A DNA stretch of 64,000 nt. It comes from Wenzhouxiangella sp. XN24 (GTDB taxonomy: Bacteria > Pseudomonadota > Gammaproteobacteria > Steroidobacterales > XN24). The stretch's first letter is position 1; the number at the start of each line of letters is the position of its first letter. The notes under the pieces were generated by a model, which was not told the DNA's origin, made no database searches, and worked only from the letters and a program-made list of their open reading frames with translations. Both the position numbers and the translations under genes were made by a program. Shown piece by piece: positions 41,058 to 49,762 of the stretch. The stretch lies in NCBI RefSeq assembly GCF_011064545.1, contig NZ_JAAMFG010000036.1, positions 1 through 64,000 of the forward strand, written 5' to 3'.

Positions 41058-41576
41058 ATGCGCATTCATCATCAAAGTTCGTCTATCGGAATCCTGAAGG
41101 TGATTGCGCTCTCGGTTGCCGTGTCGGTCGGCGCTTCGATCGCCATGCCGGTCCATGCTGAAGTCGAGCAGGAGGCTGCCGCCCGAACAATCACGCTCGA
41201 CGGCCTGGAATGGGCGCCCGCGAGCAGCGGCGAAGACATCAAGTGGCCCGAGGCCGTCGAATACTGTGCAGCGCTCTCGCTGGCCGGCCACGATGACTGG
41301 CGCCTGCCCACGCTGGCGGAACTGGCAGGGCTGCACGATGCGGACGGTGAGGGCGGAGAAGGCATCCGCAGTCCCTTCGTCATCGGAAGCTGTTGTTTGT
41401 GGAGCAGCGAATCGCTGGTCGATCGTCCGGCCGAGGACGGCGACGAGATCGCGGGACGACCGGAGATGTATCACTGGGGATTCATGTTCGACGGCGGTTT
41501 TCCCTACTACGCCGTGCATATTTTCGATGATGGTCGCGCGCTGTGTACGCGCGATGTCGAGGGCGCCGCGGAATAG
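41058..41576 (+). CDS. Secreted DUF1566 (Lcl C-terminal-like) protein
   Basis: The start at 41058 has GGGGAA upstream and opens a signal peptide (ILKVIALSVAVSVGASIAMPVHAE). The remaining 130 or so residues are a DUF1566 domain: GLEWAP, WPEAVEYCAALSLAGHDDWRLPTLAEL, then CCLWSSES and the closing GGFPYYAVHIFDDGRALCTRD. The domain is common in surface or periplasmic proteins and resembles formylglycine-enzyme/lectin-like folds. No partner gene is evident. Confidence 0.82.
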   Translation: MRIHHQSSSIGILKVIALSVAVSVGASIAMPVHAEVEQEAAARTITLDGLEWAPASSGEDIKWPEAVEYCAALSLAGHDDWRLPTLAELAGLHDADGEGGEGIRSPFVIGSCCLWSSESLVDRPAEDGDEIAGRPEMYHWGFMFDGGFPYYAVHIFDDGRALCTRDVEGAAE

Positions 41577-41598
41577 GCCGCGCCATTCCCGGCCGGAC

Positions 41599-42087
41599 TC
41601 ACCAGTAGCCGATCATCCGGCCGCAGCTGATCACGGTCAGCCAGGTCAGCAGGGAAAGACTGCCGAAGCTCGCGAGAATCCTCTGGTCGCCGGGTTCGGA
41701 CCGCAGCCCCGCTGCGGCCCGTCGCCAGGCCGCAAGACGCTGGATGATCGCGACGTTCAACAGTCCGAGCACGATGACCGGCAGCTTGATGTATAAGAAC
41801 GGATTGCCGTGGTATTCGGTCGTGTTGAACGACAGCATCATGATGCCGCTGATTGCAGCGAGCACGAAGCCGAACGCGGCCAGCGGGACCGTGGGCCGGA
41901 TCAGGCTGACTGCGGGAATCGAACGCCAGAGTCCCAGCAGTTTCAGGTCCAGCAACAGCACGGCGCCGAACAGGCTGCTGATGCCGATGATGTGGGCCAG
42001 GTTGAGCAGGCCGTAGGTCCAGATGCCCAGGCCGCGCAGGAACCCGGCCAGCGCCGAGCTTTCCAGCCAGGTCATCACCTCAAGCAT
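41599..42087 (-). CDS. DUF6644-like four-helix membrane protein
   Basis: The 162-residue protein has four to five hydrophobic helices. It opens with WLESSALAGFLRGLGIWTYGLLNLAHIIGISSLFGAVLLLDLKLLGL, in which H27 and nearby residues could bind heme. The DUF6644/DUF2214-like type is of unknown function. The DUF6152 gene lies 23 nt upstream on the same strand. The two are commonly neighbours and are probably one operon. Confidence 0.78.
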   Translation of the reverse strand: MLEVMTWLESSALAGFLRGLGIWTYGLLNLAHIIGISSLFGAVLLLDLKLLGLWRSIPAVSLIRPTVPLAAFGFVLAAISGIMMLSFNTTEYHGNPFLYIKLPVIVLGLLNVAIIQRLAAWRRAAAGLRSEPGDQRILASFGSLSLLTWLTVISCGRMIGYW

Positions 42088-42110
42088 GGGCGACGCCCCG
42101 GATGTCCAAC

Positions 42111-42482
42111 TTACTCGGGCGGGTAGACGTCGAACACCTGGTCTTTCCAGACCACGCGCCGGACCTTGGCCTCGAAGACCTCCGGATCCTCGTTGCGCTC
42201 ACCGAACACCGTCACCTCGGCGCCGACCGGAATGATGTCTTCGCGCAGGCCGGCGCGATGGGTACGCGGCCCCGGCGCCAGCGTGATGTCCCAGGTATTC
42301 CCGTCCGCATCCTTGATCTGCATCGTGCCATGCGCACCGGCCAGCCTGACGCCGGTCACCACCGTACCCGTCACTTCGACCTCGCCGGCGCTATTGCCCG
42401 ACCAGCCATGATGCGCGAGAACGGGAACCGCGCTCGCGGCCAGCACCAGGAGCAGGAATCCTTTCAGAAGTGAGCGTTTCAT
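42111..42482 (-). CDS. Secreted DUF6152 family protein
   Basis: The 123-residue protein has a signal peptide (LLKGFLLLVLAASAVPVLA) followed at once by HHGWSG, the family hallmark. An OB-like beta fold comes next (VTGTVVTGVRLAGAHGTMQIKDADGN, and VGAEVTVFGERNED). Exposed N-terminal His residues suggest metal binding. It is the first gene of a pair with the DUF6644-like membrane protein. Confidence 0.82.
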   Translation of the reverse strand: MKRSLLKGFLLLVLAASAVPVLAHHGWSGNSAGEVEVTGTVVTGVRLAGAHGTMQIKDADGNTWDITLAPGPRTHRAGLREDIIPVGAEVTVFGERNEDPEVFEAKVRRVVWKDQVFDVYPPE

Positions 42483-42649
42483 CGGCGTACCAGCGAAGCT
42501 TGGGAAGGTGATTCCGATCCTACCAAGAATTCCGGTCGAGTTGGCTACGATACCGCCAGCGCTTTCAGAAGCGTCGCTTTATGGGTATCGTCTATCCATC
42601 TTTTGACCCGCTCCCGCTCGACGCCATCAATCATCCTGGGAACCCGACG

Positions 42650-42994
42650 ATGCCTAAACTGACTGTCCTGTTCGCTGCCCTGCTGATCGCTCTCGGCGTC
42701 GGCGCGTTCCTCTTCTCCGGCAGCCGGACCGCGCTGCTGCCGGCCTACGCCGGCCTCGTGATCGGGATCCTCGGCGGGCTCGCACTCGCCTTCGAAGGCG
42801 GACGACGGCACCTGATGCACGTCGCCGCCGTGGTCGCGCTGCTCGGCGCGCTGGCCCCGGCCGCGACGCTCGTCATCCGGGCGGCGCAGATGAGCCCGCT
42901 CGCGCTGACGGTGAACATCGGTATGCTGGTGCTGTGCGGCGGGCTGCTCGCGCTGATGGTGCAGTCGTTCATCGCCGCGCGCCGGGCGGCCTGA
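42650..42994 (+). CDS. Small four-helix membrane protein
   Basis: From the ATG at 42650 the 114-residue protein is almost entirely hydrophobic. It has four helices (LTVLFAALLIALGVGAFLF, AYAGLVIGILGGLALAF, LMHVAAVVALLGALAPAATLVI, LTVNIGMLVLCGGLLALMV) and an EGGRRHLMH loop. Similar small proteins are frequent in Gram-negatives, with no known role. The gene is monocistronic and converges with the hydroxylase-like gene, 2 nt apart. Confidence 0.75.
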   Translation: MPKLTVLFAALLIALGVGAFLFSGSRTALLPAYAGLVIGILGGLALAFEGGRRHLMHVAAVVALLGALAPAATLVIRAAQMSPLALTVNIGMLVLCGGLLALMVQSFIAARRAA

Positions 42995-42996
42995 GC

Positions 42997-43938
42997 CTAC
43001 CGAAACCCGTAGATTGCGCGGTCGCGGTCCGCCTGCCAGGCGCGGTGCACCGCATCGAGCCCGCCGGCCTCGCTGATCGCCTCGGTGATCTCTTCGGGCC
43101 GGATCCGCTCGATGTCCAGCAGCCCCAGTGCCCAGCCGATGGCCGATTCCAGTCGTGCCAGCCCGGGACCGCCGAGACCGGGCCAGAACAACCGCGCAAG
43201 CGCCCCAATGGGCTTCTTTCGCGCGAACTCCAGCAAGCCCGCGTCGCTGAGCGTCCCCGCCCAGCGCTCCGGGTTACCCCGTGCCGCGACATAAAGCGTG
43301 ACGGCACGGGCGACCTCCTCGACCCACCGTCGTTCGCGCGCCGCCAGCTCCGTTTCCAGGAGCTGGCCCGGGTCATCGAACAGCGCCGACGGTTCCGCAT
43401 CGGCCGGCAGCAGGTCGAAGATCAGGTGAATCCGGTCCGCGCCGGAGTCGTTGCAGGCGTCATGCAGGGCCTTGTTGTCGAACCACCAGAGCTCGCCCTC
43501 GCGCATCCGCACCGATTCGCCACCCGCGTTGAGCACGCTGCCCTTCTCGCTCCGGATCACCAGGTGGTAACGGTCCCGCAGCCGGTAATATTCGCCGCGA
43601 TCCACGTGCGGCAACACGGTTTTGCCGGCCGGCAGGCAGGCGAAACGCGCGCGGCCCGGCGTGGCACCCTGCTCGGCTGCGAACGCCTCGATGAAGGCGA
43701 CGGTCGCGGAAAACTTCGCGGACAACGACGTCCAGCGGCTCTCGTGCACGTCCCGCCGGCGGCGCCCGCGGATGCAGGATCGCCGCAGGCCCCGGAGCGG
43801 GATCGCGTTGGTGTCACGCTGCGCCGGCGCCGTGAGCTGGCGGCCGACCTGGAGATCCCATGCGCTCGAGTGACGCCCCAGTTCCAGCCGCAGGGGCTCG
43901 AGATCGACGCCGGTACGGATGCGACGGAAATGCACCAT
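42997..43938 (-). CDS. Aspartyl/asparaginyl beta-hydroxylase-like protein
   Basis: The 313-residue protein has a double-stranded beta-helix core. LPHVDRG gives the HxD iron pair, RYHLVIRSE follows, and WWFDNKALHDACN supplies the distal His. The Arg of RIHLIFDLL would bind 2-oxoglutarate. Such enzymes hydroxylate Asp/Asn/His residues in proteins or peptides. The C-terminal 110 residues are helical and extra to the catalytic fold. It is the last gene of a five-gene operon, 10 nt after the porin gene. Confidence 0.85.
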   Translation of the reverse strand: MVHFRRIRTGVDLEPLRLELGRHSSAWDLQVGRQLTAPAQRDTNAIPLRGLRRSCIRGRRRRDVHESRWTSLSAKFSATVAFIEAFAAEQGATPGRARFACLPAGKTVLPHVDRGEYYRLRDRYHLVIRSEKGSVLNAGGESVRMREGELWWFDNKALHDACNDSGADRIHLIFDLLPADAEPSALFDDPGQLLETELAARERRWVEEVARAVTLYVAARGNPERWAGTLSDAGLLEFARKKPIGALARLFWPGLGGPGLARLESAIGWALGLLDIERIRPEEITEAISEAGGLDAVHRAWQADRDRAIYGFR

Positions 43939-43948
43939 GACCGTTCTC

Positions 43949-45121
43949 CTACAAGGCTGCCTGGAAGCGGAACATCAGGATCGAGCCGTCCTCGTCGATG
44001 CCGTCCCGGTTCGGCGCGGCGTCGTAGCGGCTGTAGTTGAGGCTGGTCCGCAGGTGCTCGTTCCAGTACAGCGACACGGCCGCCGTGACCTGGGTCTGCT
44101 CGCCGCCCGTCACGACGCCGTCGTCCAGGTCGAGCATGCTGTAGCGCAGGGAGAATTCGAGCGCACCCCAGTCGCCTTTCGGCCGCACGGCCGTCGGCAC
44201 GCCGCGTGAACGGCTGTAGCGATAGCGCTCCCCGGTGACCAGCCAGCTCGCCTGGGCATAGCCGCCGCTGAAGTCCGCCGCCTCGGATCCACCGTCCAGG
44301 CTCATGAACATGTACTCGCCCTGCAGCCGCACGTTGTCGAGGATGCCCATCACTTCCAGCCCGGTGGTGGAGAGGCTGTCGATGCCGGCGAGGGAGCGGG
44401 TGTCAACCAGCCGTTCGTTCGCAAGGCGGGATTCGGGGCGCGCGCGGATACGCACATCGGCATTGGAATCGACCGAGCGGTACTCGTGGGCAATACCGAA
44501 GTGCAGTACCTGGCGCCTCTTGCGTATCGGCGCATAGGTGAAGCGGCCGATGATCGAGTTGCCGTCGACAGCGCGCCGGTCGAGATCGCTGAGCTCGTTG
44601 CCGAACACGCCCGCCGTCGCGCTCCAGTTGCTGCCCCAGGTCCTGGCCGAGGCACCCGTGAGCATCGCAGGACTCAACGCCGAGGCGAGAGAGCGCTCCA
44701 TCAAGGCGAGATCGTTGGAACTCGAGAGCTCATCCAGCGAAAACGGCGCCACCTGGTTGCCGACCGTGACGCGCACGCGCTTCCAGCCGCCGTAGCGGAC
44801 GTAAAGACTGCGCCAACCGTCCACCAAGCCCAGGTCGTAGTCGGCCCGGAATTGCCAGTCGTCATAGCCGGCGCGCAATATCAGGCGTGCGCGGCGGAAG
44901 TCCTGGTCGTCCTCGAGCAAGGTGACGTCGTCGCTGTAGCGCGCCACGTCATAGTGGATGCGTCCGCCGAGCCGCACGTAGCGATCGTCATCCCACTCCA
45001 TCATCGCGCCGTCGTCGAGCGTGAACGAAGTCTCCGCCGCCTGGCTGGCCACCGCGGGCGCCAGGGCGAGAGCAGCGATCATCAGGTAACGATTCCAGGG
45101 ACTTTGCATCATCATCTCCAT
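43949..45121 (-). CDS. OprO/OprP-like porin
   Basis: The 390-residue protein (start at 45121; in-frame ATGs at 45115-45109 are alternatives) has a signal peptide (YLMIAALALAPAVASQAAE). The phosphate-selective porin pattern follows: MEWDDDRYVRLGGRIHYDVARY, DFRRARLILRAGYDDWQFRADYDLG, WKRVRVTVGNQVAPFSLDELSSSND and LMERSL. It ends in FRFQAAL. It would be a trimeric outer-membrane channel for phosphate or other anions. In this operon it may serve as the outer-membrane route for the ABC-transported product. Confidence 0.9.
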   Translation of the reverse strand: MEMMMQSPWNRYLMIAALALAPAVASQAAETSFTLDDGAMMEWDDDRYVRLGGRIHYDVARYSDDVTLLEDDQDFRRARLILRAGYDDWQFRADYDLGLVDGWRSLYVRYGGWKRVRVTVGNQVAPFSLDELSSSNDLALMERSLASALSPAMLTGASARTWGSNWSATAGVFGNELSDLDRRAVDGNSIIGRFTYAPIRKRRQVLHFGIAHEYRSVDSNADVRIRARPESRLANERLVDTRSLAGIDSLSTTGLEVMGILDNVRLQGEYMFMSLDGGSEAADFSGGYAQASWLVTGERYRYSRSRGVPTAVRPKGDWGALEFSLRYSMLDLDDGVVTGGEQTQVTAAVSLYWNEHLRTSLNYSRYDAAPNRDGIDEDGSILMFRFQAAL

Positions 45122-45138
45122 GTGTTCGGCATAGGTGA

Positions 45139-45987
45139 TCAGGGGGCGGCGACGCTGGTCGCGTCTGCGACCGGTTTGCATGGCTGCCCTGCATTGCAGA
45201 CGTCGTCGAAGAAGCGGGCGACATGCTCGTGCATGCGCCCCTGCGCGTAACATTCCTGCCAGTCATGGCCCGCCTCCGGTACGACGACCAGCCGACAGGC
45301 GGAGGCCTGCCCGGCCTTGCTGGCGGCGCGCTCGAGCGCGGCCACCCAGGCGGTGGCGCGGGCGAGACGGTTGTCGCCCTGCTCACGGTCCAGTACCCGG
45401 TTGGAACGCAGCGCCGGGTCGCGCTCCACGTCCCGGTCGCCGACGAGCACGCATTTCGGCAATTGCAGAAAGGCCGGGAAGTCGATCGCGAGCGAGGCCG
45501 GCAGGCGCCCGGGCGAGAGTCCGTAGGGGAAGCTCGCCGCGACGGTCGGGAAGGTGTACCAGCCGGCCGCAGCCAGGGCGACGCCCGCGACACGCTCCGG
45601 CCGCACCAGTGCATACCGGTGGGCGAACTGGGCACCGCCCGAGAATCCGTACAACAGGCAAGGCCGGTCACCGACGGTCTCATCCAGCATCGCGTCCAGC
45701 GCTGCCACGGGGTGCAGCGTGCGGTTGGAGGACCTGAGCCGCTGGTAGCCGCGGTAACGTCGGCGATCGAACAGGGGCGCCAGCAGCTCGGTGCCGGTCC
45801 GCTCGGCCCAGTCGATGAATGCTTCCAGGTGGCCCTCCGCATCGCGACTGATGCCGTGTACGCAAACCAAGGGGGGACGTTGCGGATCCGGGTTGCCCGG
45901 CACGAACCGCAGGTAGCGGGTGCGGTGATCGGTTGCCAGGCGATGCTTGACCGGGGCGCCGGCCGGGACTGATGAGCGGGTCATGCA
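45139..45987 (-). CDS. Alpha/beta hydrolase
   Basis: The start at 45987 follows GGAGGCGCTGC. The 282-residue protein has LVCVHGISRDAEGH (oxyanion region), the nucleophile elbow GFSGGAQFAHR, an Asp in VLVGDRDVERD and the catalytic His in VVVPEAGHDWQEC. No signal peptide was seen, so it is cytoplasmic. It could be an esterase, a thioesterase or a peptidase-like tailoring enzyme. It lies 7 nt after the ABC transporter gene and 17 nt before the porin gene. Confidence 0.87.
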   Translation of the reverse strand, partial: CMTRSSVPAGAPVKHRLATDHRTRYLRFVPGNPDPQRPPLVCVHGISRDAEGHLEAFIDWAERTGTELLAPLFDRRRYRGYQRLRSSNRTLHPVAALDAMLDETVGDRPCLLYGFSGGAQFAHRYALVRPERVAGVALAAAGWYTFPTVAASFPYGLSPGRLPASLAIDFPAFLQLPKCVLVGDRDVERDPALRSNRVLDREQGDNRLARATAWVAALERAASKAGQASACRLVVVPEAGHDWQECYAQGRMHEHVARFFDDVCNAGQPCKPVADATSVAAP

Positions 45988-45994
45988 GCGCCTC

Positions 45995-47629
45995 CTAGGC
46001 CACGTCCGCCGCCGGCCGGCGGCGGTCGCTGACCACGGCCCCGTCCGCGCCCAGTTCCACCACGCGCTCTGCCGCATCCAGCAGGCGCGGGTCGTGGGTG
46101 ACGACGATGACCGTGCCCGGGAAGGTGGCAATGACGCCGCGCAGCACCTCGAGGCTCTCGGGATCCAGGTGATTGTCGATCTCGTCCAGCAGCAGCACGC
46201 TGGGTTCGGGCCACAGCGCGCGAGCCAGTGCCAGGCGCTGGCGTTCCCCGCTGGACAGGTTGAGGCCGGCCTCCGCGATGCGGGCCGGCGAGTCGCTGTC
46301 GTTCTCGACGAGATGTTCCAGCCGGCAGCGCCCCATCAGCGTACGGAACGCCTCCGCCGTCATGCCACGACTGCGATAACTCGCATTGCGACGCACCGAA
46401 CCGCGGATGAGCGGGAGATCCGGGCCGACGATCGCGATGTGTTGTCTCAGGTCGCGGTTGCGCACCTGGGCAAGGTCCTGGCCGCCGAGCCGTACCCGGC
46501 CGGCCAGCGGCGCCTGCAGGCGGGCCGTGACCGCGAGCAGCGAGCTCTTGCCGCAGCCGTTCGGGCCGGTGACGACGGTGACGCTGCCGGGCTCGAGGGC
46601 CAGGTCGATGGGCGTGCCGCCCGGGCAGGCCACCACGCCTTCGTAGCGGAGTTCGCCGCCGGGCCGGCGCAGCCGCCGGCCGTTGCGCACGCCGGGAAGC
46701 TGCGGCCAGCGAAAGAACGCGCTGATCCGCTCCCGGGCGACCGCTGCGGCCTGCCAGTATTCGAACACCCGCCCGAGATCCCGGATCGGTGTCGTGAGCC
46801 AGGCGACGATCGTGAGTGCGGCCACCATCTCGCCGGCCTGCAGTCGCGCAGCGCCAATGATGAGCACGGCCAGCAGGGCGCCCGAGCCGAGCAGCTGCAC
46901 CAGGCTTCGTGCCCGCCCGACGAGCACGGCCCGGTCACAGGCGGCCTCGATGACCTTTTCACCGCGCGTATCGAGACGCCGCTGCTCGCGCAGCTCCTTG
47001 CCGTGCGCCTGCACCGAGGGGGCCGCGCCCATCATCTCGGTGACGAAACGTGCCAGCTGGCCGCGGCGGTTACGGAGTTCGCGGTTGGCGTCCGCCAGCG
47101 GGCGCGCCAGGAGAGCGGCGCCGATCGCGCCGGCGATCACCAGGGCGGCCGCCGTGATGCCGAGGACCGGGTCCATCCAGCCCAGCACGGCGACGGACGC
47201 CACGAGCATCGGCAGCGCCACGATCAGCTGCGCCAGGCCGCGGCTGATCCAGGACTTGATCGCCTGCAGGTCGCCCACGAAACGCACCAGCGCGCCTCCT
47301 TTCGGACGCTCGCTGAGATCCCGCGCCGGCACGGCCAGCAGGTGGTCGAACAGACGCAGGCGAACGTCGTGCACGAAGCGCTGGCCGAGCGCCTCGCCGT
47401 CGACGCGCTCGCGCCCGCGGAGCCAGGCGCCGCCGAGCGCGGCCGCGACGAGCACCGCCACCGTCGCCGTGCCCAGCCCGGAATTGATCGCCGCCCGGGC
47501 GCCGAGTGCGAGCGCCACGGTGCAGGCCGCCTGGGCGACGGCGTTGGCCAGCAGCGCCGCGAAGTGCCAGGGCGCGGCGGCCGCCGCCGCGCGGACGTCG
47601 AGAGGGAGCGACTCAGCCGGTGCAGGCAT
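45995..47629 (-). CDS. ABC exporter (membrane domain fused to ATPase)
   Basis: The start at 47629 overlaps the NTPase gene by 17 nt. The 544-residue half-transporter has an N-terminal membrane domain of about six helices. Its ATPase has Walker A GPNGCGKSS, the signature LSSGERQRLALARAL, Walker B VLLLDEIDNHLD and the switch His in VVTHDPR. The architecture is that of type IV exporters for lipids, peptides or drugs, working as a homodimer. It is the second gene of the operon. Confidence 0.93.
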   Translation of the reverse strand: MPAPAESLPLDVRAAAAAAPWHFAALLANAVAQAACTVALALGARAAINSGLGTATVAVLVAAALGGAWLRGRERVDGEALGQRFVHDVRLRLFDHLLAVPARDLSERPKGGALVRFVGDLQAIKSWISRGLAQLIVALPMLVASVAVLGWMDPVLGITAAALVIAGAIGAALLARPLADANRELRNRRGQLARFVTEMMGAAPSVQAHGKELREQRRLDTRGEKVIEAACDRAVLVGRARSLVQLLGSGALLAVLIIGAARLQAGEMVAALTIVAWLTTPIRDLGRVFEYWQAAAVARERISAFFRWPQLPGVRNGRRLRRPGGELRYEGVVACPGGTPIDLALEPGSVTVVTGPNGCGKSSLLAVTARLQAPLAGRVRLGGQDLAQVRNRDLRQHIAIVGPDLPLIRGSVRRNASYRSRGMTAEAFRTLMGRCRLEHLVENDSDSPARIAEAGLNLSSGERQRLALARALWPEPSVLLLDEIDNHLDPESLEVLRGVIATFPGTVIVVTHDPRLLDAAERVVELGADGAVVSDRRRPAADVA

Positions 47630-48761
47630 TGCGCAGCTCCACGCCGCGAGCGTCGCGGGCCAGGAGGGAACGGGAGACATAGCGATCTGACAGGCCATCA
47701 AGACCGATCACCGGTTGCTGCACCAGGTCACCCGCCTCCCGCATCGCCAGCGGCGCCGCGGTCAGCACGCCGGACACGGCCAGCACGTCGTGGCCGCGCT
47801 GTTCCAGCCAGTCCACGCCGGCCTTCGCGCCCATGGCGTCCTGCGCGCAGAACACCACCCCGTCGATGGCGTGCCGGAACCAGGCCGCGCTCAGCAGTGC
47901 CGCGGTTTCCGCCTGGACCAGCCCGTCGGCGACCTCGAGCACGGCGACGTCCAGCTCATGGCGCCCGAGTTCCGCACTCAGGGTCTCGACGATCCGCCGG
48001 ATCGCCGGTTCGCCGGCACGATAGGTCGAAACATGCCCTGCGTCGGTGAAATCCAGCACGACCGATGCGCCGGCGTCCTGCATCAGGAAGTAGTCGTTGC
48101 AGGCGCCGGTCCCCGTGACCTTGGCGGCGCCGACGCGCAGCCCCGCGCGACTGAGTCCGCGCACCAGGTGGGCGCCGGCCGTGGTCTTGCCGGAGTCCAT
48201 CGAGGTCCCGGCCACCACGATCAGTCGAGGCCGCGGCGCTTCGGTCCGCTGCGGGTCGAGGGCGTAGTGACGGAGGTTGAGGGCGCGCCCTTCGGCATCC
48301 CCGAGTATGCCCAGCACCTCGATCTCCGTCGGGCCGCGCTGGATCCGCTGGTGCCAGTTCACCGCGTGTGCGGCGACGCCGCCCGAGGCCACGAGGTGGC
48401 ACGGGCCGATGGTGGCCGGCACGTAAGCCTCGAACTGCTGGGGCGCATACCGGTCGCCGTAGCAGACCACGATCTCGTCGCCATGAAAGAGCTGCACGCG
48501 GCGGCCGTTGGCCAACTGCAGCCGGGCGTGGTGGCGCAGGCGTTTGACGCGGGCCAGCACGACGTCGCCGGCCCGGGGGGCGGCATTCGTGAGCAGCGTG
48601 CGTGCGTCACCGAGGTCCACGCGTCGCGTGACGAACGCGGCCCGCGCCGCGTCCAGCCGGCCGTTGGCGAGCGGTCGTGCCGCGCCGGCGGGGTTGATCG
48701 TGCCGGCCTCCCCGGGGCAGGGCTCAGGCGCTATTTTCGAGATCAAGGCTTCACTGGTCAT
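47613..48761 (-). CDS. P-loop NTPase of the DUF1611/dethiobiotin-synthetase-like group
   Basis: The 382-residue protein has an N-terminal domain of about 170 residues without a clear match. A P-loop domain follows: VVAGTSMDSGKTTAGAHLV (Walker A), VGAAKVTGTGACNDYF, ASVVLDFTDAGHVSTY and VAVLEVADGLVQAET (Walker-B-like). This resembles ligase-type NTPases such as dethiobiotin synthetase and the DUF1611 family. It might activate a carboxylate on the molecule handled by the operon. It is the first gene, with a good promoter 70-97 nt upstream. Confidence 0.75.
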   Translation of the reverse strand: MTSEALISKIAPEPCPGEAGTINPAGAARPLANGRLDAARAAFVTRRVDLGDARTLLTNAAPRAGDVVLARVKRLRHHARLQLANGRRVQLFHGDEIVVCYGDRYAPQQFEAYVPATIGPCHLVASGGVAAHAVNWHQRIQRGPTEIEVLGILGDAEGRALNLRHYALDPQRTEAPRPRLIVVAGTSMDSGKTTAGAHLVRGLSRAGLRVGAAKVTGTGACNDYFLMQDAGASVVLDFTDAGHVSTYRAGEPAIRRIVETLSAELGRHELDVAVLEVADGLVQAETAALLSAAWFRHAIDGVVFCAQDAMGAKAGVDWLEQRGHDVLAVSGVLTAAPLAMREAGDLVQQPVIGLDGLSDRYVSRSLLARDARGVELRNACTG

Positions 48762-48830
48762 GGGGGCGGGCTCCCTGTTAGCCGGATTCTTCCGGGGCGG
48801 CGCGTCGAGTCGCGAACCTTACAGTTGGGG

Positions 48831-48858
48831 AGAATATACCCAAATATGGGATTGTCAA
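48831..48858 (-). promoter_or_regulatory. Sigma-70 promoter with dyad operator for the 48761-42997 operon
   Basis: Reading the minus strand, a perfect -35 TTGACA (48858-48853) and a -10-like TATTCT (48836-48831) are separated by 16 nt. Transcription should begin near 48824, about 60 nt before the first ATG. The spacer contains CCCA-TATT-TGGG, a dyad centred between the two boxes. This is where repressors, or MerR-like activators, usually bind. Confidence 0.6.
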
Positions 48859-49026
48859 CACTCGAGGACGAAAAAAGGGCGCCCGGCGGGTGTTCTTCTT
48901 CCCGATCCGCGTCTTGCCCGGCATTGCCGCTACGAGATCACCACTTACTCAGTGCGCTTGGCGTGACGGCCGGATGGTGGTATCCATGGGCGCTGGTCAT
49001 CGCATCCAGCCAAGGCTTCAGGCTCC

Positions 49027-49752
49027 ATGTACAAGAGAACCTCGGCATTAGGCCTGGCGACCCGCAGCCACCAGCGCTTCGGCGCCCGTTCGCGCATCGT
49101 GGCGATGTTCGCGGACATGCGCGGCTTCTCGAACTGGAGCGAGACACAACCGCTCGACGACGTGGCGGACCTCGTCAAGTTGCAGTTCGGCTACGTCATG
49201 CAGCTTTGCGACGACTTCCAGCAACCCTTCCAGAAGTTTCTCGGCGACGGCTTCGTGCTGCTGTGGGAGCTGGAGAGCGACGAGGATTTACCGCGCTGCC
49301 TGGTGAGCGCGCTCGACGCGACCTTCGCCCTGCACAAGGGCTACGCCGCCCTCGCGCAATCACTGCCCTATGCCGCGCCGACCGGCTACGGCGTAGGGAT
49401 TTCCATTGGCGAGGCGATCCGCATCCAGCTCGAGCCGCACCTCAGCGCTTCCAGCGAAGTGGACTTCGTCGGCTACCCGCTGAACTGCGCGGCACGCATG
49501 CAGACGCTCGCCTCCGGCTTCGGGACCGCCCTGTGCGCCAGCACGGTCGGCGCCCTGCAGGCCGACCCGGAGCGCTACCTGCGCACGCTGCTGCCCGGTT
49601 TCGGCCGCCGCCTGCTCACGCCTCCGCAGGACATGCTGGATCGCGCCGCGGTCACCAAGGGACTGAAGCCGGCCGACCGGAGGGGCTTCCGGCACCTGTC
49701 TTTCGTGGACGGGGAAGAATGGCTCTGGCGGACGCCTGACGTTCAGCAGTAG
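49027..49752 (+). CDS. Class III adenylate/guanylate cyclase
   Basis: The 241-residue soluble protein consists essentially of a cyclase catalytic domain. AMFADMRGFSNWSE contains the first metal Asp, FLGDGFVLLWE the second, and GVGISIGEAIRI and VDFVGYPLNCAARMQ the later conserved blocks. It makes cAMP or cGMP, or is a regulatory relative, since substrate-specifying residues cannot be judged by eye. There is no sensor domain. It is transcribed away from the operon promoter at 48858. Confidence 0.85.
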   Translation: MYKRTSALGLATRSHQRFGARSRIVAMFADMRGFSNWSETQPLDDVADLVKLQFGYVMQLCDDFQQPFQKFLGDGFVLLWELESDEDLPRCLVSALDATFALHKGYAALAQSLPYAAPTGYGVGISIGEAIRIQLEPHLSASSEVDFVGYPLNCAARMQTLASGFGTALCASTVGALQADPERYLRTLLPGFGRRLLTPPQDMLDRAAVTKGLKPADRRGFRHLSFVDGEEWLWRTPDVQQ

Positions 49753-49762
49753 GCCGGGCGAG

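Noticed and set aside
45947-48049. 700-codon plus-strand frame opposite the ABC exporter and NTPase genes
   Set aside because: The ABC exporter motifs on the minus strand are complete, while the antisense translation is Arg/Ala/Gln-rich with no domain.
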